Below, in pieces: positions 7,084-14,692 of a stretch of DNA of 64,000 nt; the stretch's first letter is position 1, and each line of letters starts with the position of its first letter. The translations under genes and the position numbers were made by a program. The stretch comes from a virus. The stretch lies in the IMG/VR virus record IMGVR_UViG_3300042888_003185, positions 1 to 64,000 of that record; one strand, given 5' to 3'. The notes beneath the pieces were generated by a model. The model was not told the DNA's origin, did not search any database, and saw only the letters and a program-made list of their open reading frames with translations.

Positions 7084-10000
7084 ATGGCAGAAAAATTAAA
7101 TCTGAACCGATACAAAGCAAGTGGTGTCTATACGGTAGAAATTGACGAAAGCACTAACCTTAGCTTACCTCTTTCAACTGGAAGATTAGTAATCGGCTCT
7201 AGCAAAAAAGGACCTATCAATTCAGTAGTATTAGTGAATGACAATCGTTCACTATCCGCTGTATATGGTGAGACTGACACTAAATTGGAAAAAAACGGAA
7301 GCTTTTTCCACAGAACTATTGATGTTGCTTTACGTCAAGGCCCAGTTTACGCTTTAAACTTGTTACCGATTGCTGACACAGATGTTGCATACTTTACAAC
7401 ATTTAATACTGAGTCAGCATCTAACAATTCAACGTGGTCGGCAAATCTTTATCAAGATAGCATTTCAAGATTCTATAATACTCAAAAATTGTGGTTCGCT
7501 GATGTTGATGCGGTTAACAAATACAAAAATCTTGCGTTAGGTGATACGTTCCCTGCGACTGGAACAATAGACAAGGATGCTAACAAAATCTTAAGTTTAG
7601 TAAATCTTTCTAAGAAAGCAGTTACTGCATGGGCAAGAATTGCTGATACTACTGGTTATGATATTAAAGTTAAAGAATACTATCAACTATTAGGAGACCG
7701 AGTAGAAGTTCCAGAATTTTTACACCCGGACGATTATGTTGCAGATTACTTTGTTGAGCTTGCAGTAGTTGATGGTGATTGGACTGACTATATTCGTTTG
7801 TCGACTGACCCTATTTACAGACAGTACTTTACAGCAAACGGAATCATTCTTTCTAAACTGGACGACTTTTTATCACTAAGAGATGTTGTTGTAGTTAATC
7901 GTACAATTGGAGCAATCATTCCTGACTTTAAGGATTTGGCTGGATCAACTGCATCATTAGATACACTGTTTAATAGAAAATTCAGTAGCTCTAACGTATT
8001 TTGTGCAATTGACTACAAAAAAGTAGACTTAATTGACTTAACTAGCTCTACGTTTAATAGCGGTAGTTCAACTGAACCTATTGCACAACAGCGTATTGAT
8101 TTAGTAGGTCACGGATTTGGTGAGCTTAATACAACTGATGGTAGTAAAACACTATACACTGTAGATAATGGAATAAGCGGAACTGATCCAATTGCTCTAA
8201 TCGACGTGTTAAGTTACAAAAAATCAGCTGGATACGAATACTACTTTGAGTTAGACGGTCTTGCTCACTCAACTACTTTAGCAGCTGGTGAAACATACAC
8301 AATGAATACAGGTGGAGACCTCTATATTACGGCTACTCAAGGAAGTAAATTATATGAAGCATGGGCAAATGGATTTGTTAAAGCTGGAGATACTTTACAC
8401 TATTTAGCTGCACCGTCTAGTACTCCTACTACTCTATATTTAGGAACTGACAACTTAGTTAAAACTCAAACTACTGGTCAAATTAAGTATATTGAATTTA
8501 CAGCATATTCGGATATAACTAGAACTAATCAAGTAGATGCTCAATACATCACAGATGGAGCGCTTGAATTATTACACATTAAATCAACGGTAGTTAACCA
8601 ATTTAATTATGAGTTTGACTTAACTAGTTCAGCTTTCTTTAATACAGTTGGAGCAAATAACTATCAGTATTTTTCTCCAAATCAATTAGTGTTCACATTG
8701 AATACGAATCTTTATGGAAATGTGGCTAAGAAAGAAACTGTTAATTTAGCGTACGACTCAGCACGCAGAGCATTAATTGATGGGTTCTTTGTACCAGGTC
8801 AATACATTAAAGCTAAGATCGCAACTGATGCGAATGGTGATAATGTAATTAGAGATCGAGTTTTAAAAATTAAATCAGTTTACGCTCAACTAATATCAGT
8901 TCCAGTTGGACCTTCTAGTACTCCTACTAAAACTTTAAAGTACACGATTACGGTAGATAATGCATACGATGCTAATGTTCAAGGAATTGATCTTACTGGT
9001 CAAACCGTTAAGGTTTATAAAGGAATTAAAAATTACGTAACTAATTTACGAGGTTTCCACGTTCCAGCAATGGTAGTTGATGAGACTGCTCTTTATCCAA
9101 ACGGTACAGCTTCTAGACAAGATGAAATTCTTGACTATATGTTTGATTCAACTAATATTGCATCAACTCTAGCGGATAATGAGACTCTTGATTATCGTTA
9201 TATTATTGATTCGTATGAAGGTCAAATTTCAAATGCATCAAAACAACAACTTGTTCAACTTGCAGCAAATCACGGAAAAGCGTTAGCTATCTGTAATGCT
9301 CCATCTTTAGCACAATACGAAAAATCAAGTGACCCAAGCTTTATTGATTTTAATACTAACTTAGTATCAGCTGAATACATTTCAACTGGTGGTAATTTAT
9401 CTTCTAACCCAGCATTTACTTTTGGATTTGCAACTGGAGATAAAAATGGTATTGCAATCTCTACTTACGCTGCATACTTTATGCCTAACTTGTTAATTTT
9501 CGAAGGAGGTAAAAACAAATCTATTCCGCCTGCAGCGTTCGTTGCTAACACGTACATGAAGAAATACTCAAGTGGAAATACTTTCTCTATCGTTGCTGGT
9601 AAAAGAGGTATTATTACAGAAGCTGAAGTTACTGGACTTGAATACGATTTAACTGATGACGATCGCGCTTACTTAGAGCCTGTTGGATTTAACTTAATTG
9701 TTAGACGTAGAGGTTTTGGAGTAATGATTTTCTCTAATAACACAGGTTATCAAAGAGTAAGATCAGCACTTAATAACGTTCACGTTAGAGAGGCATTAGT
9801 AACAATCGAAAGAGACGTTGAGAGAATCTTATTGAACTTCTTATTTGAATTCAATGATCCTACTACACGATTAAGAGTTAAAACTCTAGTTAAAAACTAC
9901 TTAACTGCAGTTCAAGACGCTAGAGGTATTGCAACTTTCGATATTGTATTTGATGATTCAAATAACGGTCCTGAAGTTCTTGAAAACAATGCAGGTATCA

Positions 10001-10116
10001 TCGATATTATCGTTGACTTCCCAAGAGGTATTCACAAGTTCATCAATCGTATTACAATCACAAGAGCTGGAGGTCAATTGGCTTCTAACTCAACAGGATT
10101 TACTCCTTCATTCTAA
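7084..10116 (+). CDS. contractile tail sheath protein (T4 gp18-like)
   Basis: A 1010-residue protein. The N-terminus (YKASGVYTVEIDES) and the next segment (GRLVIGSSKKGPINSVV) are typical of contractile tail sheaths. The C-terminal 150 residues (RGFGVMIFSNNTGYQRVRS, VHVREALVTIERDVERILL, TTRLRVKTLVKNYLTAVQD) form the conserved sheath core domain that supplies the inter-subunit handshake strands. It polymerises around the tail tube and contracts at injection. It is much longer than T4 gp18 (659 residues). The extra length lies in the middle (about residues 180-700), which is probably surface-exposed insert domains. It stands alone as a rightward gene between leftward blocks, with its own late-type promoters and a terminator. 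The tube gene is not in the window. Confidence 0.93.
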   Translation: MAEKLNLNRYKASGVYTVEIDESTNLSLPLSTGRLVIGSSKKGPINSVVLVNDNRSLSAVYGETDTKLEKNGSFFHRTIDVALRQGPVYALNLLPIADTDVAYFTTFNTESASNNSTWSANLYQDSISRFYNTQKLWFADVDAVNKYKNLALGDTFPATGTIDKDANKILSLVNLSKKAVTAWARIADTTGYDIKVKEYYQLLGDRVEVPEFLHPDDYVADYFVELAVVDGDWTDYIRLSTDPIYRQYFTANGIILSKLDDFLSLRDVVVVNRTIGAIIPDFKDLAGSTASLDTLFNRKFSSSNVFCAIDYKKVDLIDLTSSTFNSGSSTEPIAQQRIDLVGHGFGELNTTDGSKTLYTVDNGISGTDPIALIDVLSYKKSAGYEYYFELDGLAHSTTLAAGETYTMNTGGDLYITATQGSKLYEAWANGFVKAGDTLHYLAAPSSTPTTLYLGTDNLVKTQTTGQIKYIEFTAYSDITRTNQVDAQYITDGALELLHIKSTVVNQFNYEFDLTSSAFFNTVGANNYQYFSPNQLVFTLNTNLYGNVAKKETVNLAYDSARRALIDGFFVPGQYIKAKIATDANGDNVIRDRVLKIKSVYAQLISVPVGPSSTPTKTLKYTITVDNAYDANVQGIDLTGQTVKVYKGIKNYVTNLRGFHVPAMVVDETALYPNGTASRQDEILDYMFDSTNIASTLADNETLDYRYIIDSYEGQISNASKQQLVQLAANHGKALAICNAPSLAQYEKSSDPSFIDFNTNLVSAEYISTGGNLSSNPAFTFGFATGDKNGIAISTYAAYFMPNLLIFEGGKNKSIPPAAFVANTYMKKYSSGNTFSIVAGKRGIITEAEVTGLEYDLTDDDRAYLEPVGFNLIVRRRGFGVMIFSNNTGYQRVRSALNNVHVREALVTIERDVERILLNFLFEFNDPTTRLRVKTLVKNYLTAVQDARGIATFDIVFDDSNNGPEVLENNAGIIDIIVDFPRGIHKFINRITITRAGGQLASNSTGFTPSF

Positions 10117-10133
10117 GGAATACATTAATAAAA

Positions 10134-10167
10134 TAAAAAAGGACTCTAGTAATAGAGTCCTTTTTTT
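10134..10167. terminator. bidirectional Rho-independent terminator
   Basis: GGACTCT (10141-10147) pairs with AGAGTCC (10154-10160) across a 6-nt loop, with an A-rich run before and seven T after. It can end rightward sheath transcripts and also leftward transcripts from the GroES/HAD operon. Confidence 0.9.
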
Positions 10168-10175
10168 GTTAGGGC

Positions 10176-10216
10176 CGACTTGGAAGTCGAATTCCACCAC
10201 TTGGTTTAAGTCCAAG
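10176..10216. other. two small adjacent hairpins after the HAD gene
   Basis: CGACT/AGTCG closes a 4-nt loop (10176-10189, extendable to 6 bp). CTTGG/CCAAG closes a 7-nt loop (10200-10216). The hexamer ACTTGG occurs in both, so CCAAG could pair with either copy. They lie in the 3' region of the leftward HAD operon next to the terminator. They look somewhat like tRNA arms, but no acceptor stem can be built. Function unknown. Confidence 0.35.
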
Positions 10217-10221
10217 AACTA

Positions 10222-10794
10222 TTAGTCACGACCGGTCATGATCTCTTCCATAACTCTAACTGTATCAGTTGAATCGTTATGTAAGATACCCGTTCCGCCG
10301 TGCTCAATCCATTTCTCCAATTTCTTTTTAAAATCGTCGATTAGAATGTCTTTTTCGCTAGTTGCGTACTTCCATTTGTCTTGATCTAGAACAAGCCTAG
10401 TATCAGGAGTCATATCCGCTGGGTCAGTTACTGGCTCTTGGTCAATTCCTAAATTTGAATTTACCCAACGAGTCTTACCAATAAGACACTCAGGACTACG
10501 GCTTGGTGCAGATAATAAAATTGGGTCATATCTTTGTAAGTAATCCCATAATTCTCTGCCGTCTTTGGTCCATTGTAGGTTAGCCCAGAAGTCTGCTCCT
10601 AACTTATCCAGTAATGGCCAAATTGAGTTCTTTCCGTTTTTCTTTTCGTATTCCTTAGGTGAAAGATTTTCAGTGTTTTCTTCAATATCTTGAAAGCCTC
10701 TATCAAAATCGACAAGGACTCCATCTAAATCACAGAACACTCGATATTTACCCTCTTTACCTTCGTTTACGAATTGTTTAAATTTCTTAAGCAT
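10222..10794 (-). CDS. HAD-superfamily phosphatase, 5'(3')-deoxyribonucleotidase-like
   Basis: About 190 residues from the ATG at 10792-10794; a TTG 15 nt upstream is less likely. The HAD motif I is clear: VFCDLDGVLVDF, with D22 as nucleophile and D24 as acid/base. Motif II is probably LLSAPSR near the middle, and motif III/IV is the C-terminal ILIDDFKKKLEKW. This arrangement fits the small 5'(3')-deoxyribonucleotidase group, which dephosphorylates dNMPs; a polynucleotide 3'-phosphatase role is possible. The first 11 residues (MLKKFKQFVNE) look like the capsid-targeting propeptides of T4 head proteins. The gene overlaps the end of the GroES gene by 8 nt and is followed by the terminator at 10134-10167. 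Confidence 0.75.
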   Translation of the reverse strand: MLKKFKQFVNEGKEGKYRVFCDLDGVLVDFDRGFQDIEENTENLSPKEYEKKNGKNSIWPLLDKLGADFWANLQWTKDGRELWDYLQRYDPILLSAPSRSPECLIGKTRWVNSNLGIDQEPVTDPADMTPDTRLVLDQDKWKYATSEKDILIDDFKKKLEKWIEHGGTGILHNDSTDTVRVMEEIMTGRD

Positions 10795-11119
10795 TTTCTT
10801 TAAGTTCAAATTGTGTAGTCTCGTCTTTGTTTATAATGGCGACAAGATCGTTTGCCATAATGATGTGGTAGTTAGTACCGTCCCACTGGACGTCAAGTCC
10901 TGAGTATCGTTGATATAAAACTCGATCGCCTTCTTTGATTGGGCAACCTGAATTACTGGAAACCAGATGGCCTACTGCAATTACTACTCCGGTATTGGGT
11001 CTTTTTCTAGCATCAACTGATAAAATGATGCCTGTTTCAGTTTTAGACTCTACTGAGTCCGGTAAAACTAATATTCTTTCGAATAGAGGAATAAATCCTC
11101 CTTTGATTGGTGTACTCAT
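10787..11119 (-). CDS. GroES-like co-chaperonin
   Basis: A 110-residue GroES (Cpn10) protein. The first strand (PLFERILVLP) and the mobile loop segment with hydrophobic tripeptide IIL (TETGIILSVD) are present. So are the G-V-V-I-A-V-G strand, KEGDRVLYQRYSG and the closing NDLVAIIN strand, in GroES order. The mobile loop would dock on the apical domain of GroEL. The partner is probably the phage GroEL at 24643-26226, though the host GroEL is also possible. T4 makes the distant analogue gp31 for folding its major capsid protein. The ATG overlaps the RNase H stop (TAATG) and the gene overlaps the HAD gene by 8 nt, so all three are co-translated. Confidence 0.9.
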   Translation of the reverse strand: MSTPIKGGFIPLFERILVLPDSVESKTETGIILSVDARKRPNTGVVIAVGHLVSSNSGCPIKEGDRVLYQRYSGLDVQWDGTNYHIIMANDLVAIINKDETTQFELKENA

Positions 11120-12228
11120 TAATTCTTGTAATTTTTTTTGAATTGGTAGTAATTGAATTTTCTACGAGTAGTCAAGTCAACGTTTTCTTTAATTGCATCA
11201 AGTACGTCTTTTGGAAAAACTGCTGTACTTAATCTGATTAAGGTCTTGTTACGATTAAGGTTGTTCTCGATCGTCAGCCATTCACCAGGTTCCTTTATTT
11301 TAAGGACTTCACATGTTACTTCACGTAATAAATCCATGAAACCTAGATCACCTGAATCAATGAAGTAAATAACGTCTTTCCATTGAAGCGATTGCTTTAC
11401 GTATTCGACAATTTTTGTTACTTTAGAGGCTGTCATCTTGGGATGGACTCTTGGAATATTGTCTGATGCATCACCCGCTAAACACTTAACTAAGATATCT
11501 AAAGTTGGATCAACGGTTAAGTGTTGATAGTCCTTTTGAGTTAAGTCGTTGATTATGTTAGTTACAGCTGAATTGTCTATTGAGTCAATATCAAAATTAA
11601 AAAGGTCAACTTCAGCGGGTTCAACTTTACCGAAATCTTCAGTTGTGTAGATCTTTTTGTATTTCGTCATTTGCTTAGGCATAATCAAAATAACTTTACG
11701 TTTGTCACTTTCAAGTAACTGGGTTAAGTCTTTGTCTACTGACCAAATACAAATATCTTCTTTTAAATTTTCGCAAATGTAAGCAATTAAATCATCACCT
11801 TCTGCTCCAGGAACACGGTTTACTACAACTCCATAATCGTCAGATATTGTACTTAGAATTTCATTTTGAAAGTATTCAAAGAACAGATAAATTTTATCAT
11901 CGTATTTTCTTTGACCTTTATAACTGAAATCCCCTTCTCCGTGTGTTTCAAAATGTTCTTTGATATATTTCTTTCTCCAACTCTTAGAGTCAAATACAAA
12001 AAATACTGAACTGATGTTTTCCTTAAATGGAGCAAGAATGCTGCCAAAGTAATTTACAGAAAATTGTCTAAATGTATCTTTGCTTACCTGCTTTAGAATA
12101 AACTTATCGTCATTTAATAAGTCATTGACATAATACTTTTCGCCAACTCTCTTATCGTTAGCTAATATATTTTTTGCGATACTTACTGCGACATTCAGAA
12201 ACGCATTTCCGTCAATGATTAAATTCAT
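11119..12228 (-). CDS. RNase H / 5'-3' exonuclease, FEN family (T4 Rnh-like)
   Basis: A 369-residue flap-endonuclease-family nuclease. The conserved acidic clusters appear in order: IIDGNAFLN at the N-terminus, FVFDSKSWRKKY (about residue 78), PGAEGDDLIAYI (about 140), WSVDKDLTQLL (about 160) and the helix-hairpin-helix region CLAGDASDNIPRV (about 250). These bind two metals and cleave RNA primers and 5' flaps of Okazaki fragments. The length is a little above T4 Rnh (305 residues). It starts at an ATG 3 nt after the stop of the 101-residue gene and belongs to the gp32, small protein, RNase H, GroES, HAD operon, so it should act with the ssDNA-binding protein at the fork. Confidence 0.9.
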   Translation of the reverse strand: MNLIIDGNAFLNVAVSIAKNILANDKRVGEKYYVNDLLNDDKFILKQVSKDTFRQFSVNYFGSILAPFKENISSVFFVFDSKSWRKKYIKEHFETHGEGDFSYKGQRKYDDKIYLFFEYFQNEILSTISDDYGVVVNRVPGAEGDDLIAYICENLKEDICIWSVDKDLTQLLESDKRKVILIMPKQMTKYKKIYTTEDFGKVEPAEVDLFNFDIDSIDNSAVTNIINDLTQKDYQHLTVDPTLDILVKCLAGDASDNIPRVHPKMTASKVTKIVEYVKQSLQWKDVIYFIDSGDLGFMDLLREVTCEVLKIKEPGEWLTIENNLNRNKTLIRLSTAVFPKDVLDAIKENVDLTTRRKFNYYQFKKNYKN

Positions 12229-12231
12229 AGT

Positions 12232-12537
12232 TTAAGGTTTTGGAGCGTCAGCTTGTTCCGGCTGAACACTTAGTGTTTTAATTGACTTAGCAATTAACTC
12301 AGCTTCATCCAATGTAAATATACCCTTTGACTGACAGTGATTAGCTGCGGAAATCAAAACGATTACTGAATGTTCTGGTGTTAAATTAGCTAAGAAGTTA
12401 TCGTAATCAGCTTGATTAGTATAACTGATTGAAGAAAGTAGTGTTGCAATCGGAGCAGCATCCGGCTGAACTTGGTCAGCCGGTGCACTCTTGATTTCTT
12501 CAACTACAGTCGCGGTTTGTTTTTTAGAACTTGCCAT
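12232..12537 (-). CDS. hypothetical 101-residue protein between gp32 and RNase H
   Basis: Not recognised. The first 30 residues are Ala/Pro/Gln-rich and probably disordered. The middle (about residues 38-90) is predicted helical with a regular hydrophobic pattern (YDNFLANLTPEHSVIVLIS, then LDEAELIAKSIKTL). The C-terminus is again Pro/Ala-rich. It starts 19 nt after the gp32 stop and ends 3 nt before the RNase H gene, so it is co-expressed with both. Context suggests a replication accessory protein, and no sequence motif supports more. Confidence 0.65.
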   Translation of the reverse strand: MASSKKQTATVVEEIKSAPADQVQPDAAPIATLLSSISYTNQADYDNFLANLTPEHSVIVLISAANHCQSKGIFTLDEAELIAKSIKTLSVQPEQADAPKP

Positions 12538-12556
12538 GTTTGTATGTTGTTATTTT

Positions 12557-13612
12557 TTATAGATCTTTGAATAAATCGTCTAAGTCATCTGCTTTAGCTG
12601 GAGCAGCTGGCGCAGATTTTACTGGAGCTGGACTTTCCGTTATTGAACCAAAATCATCGTCTAATTCAATTGACATATTAGAGCTTGATGTAGCTGGCGC
12701 AGCTGGCGTATATTCCAAAGATTCTCCCATTGGTGCTTGAGAACGATTAACTGGAGCAGAGTTAGTAAAGTGTTTCTTCATTCTCTCATCTTTAGTGTTT
12801 GCAACTAAGTTATCGATGATTTGTTTGTAAGGAACGATTGCTTTGATAAATTCTGCAACTTTTTCATACTCATGGTCAGTCCACTCTTTTAAGAAGTATT
12901 GACTCATGTCCGGTGAGTTCTTTTTAAAGAACTCACTAGTAAATTGCATTACTTTAGGCTCATTAGATACTGCGATCTCTTTTCCTGCATGAGAGATAAT
13001 CAAAGGACTAACTTCATTCATGAATTTACTTGAACTGAAATCTCTCCATGCTTTCGTTTTACGTTTAATAACTAATACGAAGTCCTTACCAGTAGTAAGA
13101 GAGAATGGATTGATTTTTTGAGTTGTTACTAACTCATTTTCTGGATTGATCTCTTGTTGAATCAAGTTATCAATAGTGTATCCGTAAGAATAAACTTTGA
13201 TTTTGCCTTCCAATTGTGGAAATTGAGGGTCTTTCTTGATGTAAACACAAGAGTAATAATTGTAGTAACGATTGAAGTACTTCTGAATTTCTTCAACAAT
13301 TGAAGGTTCTTCGTTTTTCAAACGTTTTAATTCCAAGTCCAATGTCCAAAGAATTGATGATGCGCCAGTAGTAGAAGGGCAGTCAACGTACAACTTCTCA
13401 TTTGTTAGAGGGTTGATAAGTTTTGCTGCGTACTTCTTGTAGCGGCTTTTACTAGGATCCGTTACCCATGGGATAAAACGGATTACTGATTTGTAGATTC
13501 CGTTCTGACCTTGGTCTGGACCCGGATTGTACATGTTTTCGTCGACTTTGCGAGCGTTTGCTGATGATTTACCTGAGAAATCATCGAGATTGAGATTGAA
13601 TAGATCTTCCAT
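12557..13612 (-). CDS. single-stranded DNA-binding protein, T4 gp32-like
   Basis: About 351 residues from the ATG at 13610-13612; a TTG two codons upstream is less likely. The core (about residues 40-240) has the gp32 OB-fold pattern: YKSVIRFIPWVTDPSKSRY, a YVDCPS segment, the aromatic run YFNRYYNYYSCVYIKKDPQ and EGKIKVYSYGYTI. A Pro/Ala/Ser-rich linker follows and the protein ends with the acidic tail DDLDDLFKDL, like the T4 gp32 C-terminus that recruits replication proteins. Unlike T4, the zinc-ribbon His/Cys cluster is not visible; only isolated Cys remain. It heads the gp32, 101-residue protein, RNase H, GroES, HAD operon. A TATAAT-like box lies 27 nt before the ATG. Confidence 0.88.
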   Translation of the reverse strand: MEDLFNLNLDDFSGKSSANARKVDENMYNPGPDQGQNGIYKSVIRFIPWVTDPSKSRYKKYAAKLINPLTNEKLYVDCPSTTGASSILWTLDLELKRLKNEEPSIVEEIQKYFNRYYNYYSCVYIKKDPQFPQLEGKIKVYSYGYTIDNLIQQEINPENELVTTQKINPFSLTTGKDFVLVIKRKTKAWRDFSSSKFMNEVSPLIISHAGKEIAVSNEPKVMQFTSEFFKKNSPDMSQYFLKEWTDHEYEKVAEFIKAIVPYKQIIDNLVANTKDERMKKHFTNSAPVNRSQAPMGESLEYTPAAPATSSSNMSIELDDDFGSITESPAPVKSAPAAPAKADDLDDLFKDL

Positions 13613-13638
13613 GTTCAAAAATGATTTTAATTTATAGA

Positions 13639-13669
13639 ATTATACTAAATAAGTGTGAGAGGTTTCCAA
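13639..13669 (-). promoter_or_regulatory. possible sigma70-type promoter before gp32
   Basis: On the leftward strand TTGGAA (13664-13669) and TATAAT (13639-13644) are separated by 19 nt, with the -10-like box 27 nt before the gp32 ATG. The spacing is longer than ideal, and Bacteroidetes promoters have a different consensus, so this is tentative. Confidence 0.3.
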
Positions 13670-13699
13670 AAAAATAGGGCGAGTTTTAATACCCGCCCT
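13667..13699 (-). terminator. Rho-independent terminator after the Hc1-like gene
   Basis: AGGGCG (13676-13681) pairs with CGCCCT (13694-13699). On the leftward strand the stem is followed by ATTTTTTT. It ends transcripts of the Hc1-like gene and separates them from gp32. Confidence 0.85.
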
Positions 13700-13723
13700 C
13701 TAATGTGAACTTTTAATCTAAAA

Positions 13724-13912
13724 TTAAGCTTTTGGAGCTGTCTTAGAAGATTGAACGTGAGTTCTTCCCTCTTGGCAAGTAGCTTTAATTTCTTGAAGAA
13801 GACCACGAGTTCTAGTACCCGCAGATTTATTTCCTTTTTCGTAGAATTTAACCGCTTCTGCTTCAAGTTGAGCAACTTGGTCCTTTAATTGTGTTAACCA
13901 TTCTGGTGTCAT
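13724..13912 (-). CDS. histone H1-like / Hc1-type nucleoid protein
   Basis: A 62-residue protein from the ATG at 13910-13912; a TTG two codons upstream is less likely. The pattern QLEAEAVKFYEKGNKSAGTR followed by R-G-L-L-Q-E-I-K closely matches the short histone H1-like (Hc1) proteins common in Bacteroidetes. These are basic helical proteins thought to bind DNA. It is monocistronic, with an upstream AAGATACAAAAATA element and its own terminator. Possible roles are host nucleoid remodelling or compaction of phage DNA. The fold call is fairly firm, the role is inference. It is also a useful host marker, since this form is typical of that phylum. Confidence 0.72.
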   Translation of the reverse strand: MTPEWLTQLKDQVAQLEAEAVKFYEKGNKSAGTRTRGLLQEIKATCQEGRTHVQSSKTAPKA

Positions 13913-13966
13913 AATCAATAAGTATTTTTGTATCTTATATTACGAAACTTCACCCGGTTTTAAATA

Positions 13967-14692
13967 TTATTGATATTTGGTTGAAAATATTGCATCTGGG
14001 AATGATTTCTTAGTAAATCGTATCCAGGTTTGCATTACTTCTTCGAATTCTGATTTAGAGATTACGCCGGAAGAAACGAAAGGCCGTAAGTATGAATTGA
14101 ATTCTGAATCTATTGGGACTCTCTTTTTAACAGCAGCTGCGTGCATCCCTGAGACCATTGCTGGTATTTCATCAGGTAAAAGAAAATACTTGTAATTGTC
14201 TTGAGCACCATCTCTAACTTTTTTTGAGGTTTTTACAATGTGACCGACTTTCTTGTTTACTCCTTTTTGTAAAAGGTGCTCCAATTCGTGTCTAAGTGTA
14301 TCAACTATTTTAAAGTTTAAGTCTTGGTATTTAGAAGGTTCAGCGTCAGGGCTAATGTAAATAACTAGGTCTATCTCTGGAGAGTCTGGATCAGATTCAG
14401 CTGGGATATACACGTTTGCATCAACTACAAATCCATTCTCTTCGAAATTAATGGTTTCCCAAGGAAGTCCATTAAAATCAGTAGTTTCAGAAGGATCAAA
14501 GTCGACCACTCTAACTATTTTAACAGTTAAGTCAAATTCAATAGGTTCAGAGTAGGTAAAACTCTCAGTTTTAGGTTTGCCTATTGTTGAGCCGGCTGTT
14601 TTTTTGATAAATGAAAATACATCGCTCGCATAAGAAGATGATAGCGTGTCGTATTTTGATTCGTATATAAATTGACTAAATCTTTTTATCAT
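13967..14692 (-). CDS. predicted zinc metalloprotease, possibly packaged in the head
   Basis: A 241-residue protein with a zincin motif HELEH in LRHELEHLLQKG (about residues 135-146). Further on, LLPDEIPAMVSGMH (about 175) could give the third zinc ligand. The segment before the motif (EIDLVIYISPDAE) looks like the edge strand of a zincin domain. The N-terminus MIKRFSQFIYESK resembles the capsid-targeting propeptides of T4 internal head proteins (hydrophobic-x-E cleavage site). The gene overlaps the Pro/Ala-rich upstream gene by 4 nt (ATGA), and that gene has a late-type promoter, so late expression and packaging are plausible. The substrate is unknown. Confidence 0.65.
   Translation of the reverse strand: MIKRFSQFIYESKYDTLSSSYASDVFSFIKKTAGSTIGKPKTESFTYSEPIEFDLTVKIVRVVDFDPSETTDFNGLPWETINFEENGFVVDANVYIPAESDPDSPEIDLVIYISPDAEPSKYQDLNFKIVDTLRHELEHLLQKGVNKKVGHIVKTSKKVRDGAQDNYKYFLLPDEIPAMVSGMHAAAVKKRVPIDSEFNSYLRPFVSSGVISKSEFEEVMQTWIRFTKKSFPDAIFSTKYQ

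Noticed and set aside
10170-10221. tRNA-like arms
   Set aside because: An anticodon-like 5-bp stem with 7-nt loop and a T-arm-like stem can be drawn, but no acceptor stem or D-arm fits and the T-loop would be 6 nt.
13645-13875. 76-residue leftward frame rich in Leu and Lys
   Set aside because: It overlaps the Hc1-like gene in another frame and runs through the terminator hairpin. The Hc1-like frame has a recognisable family pattern.
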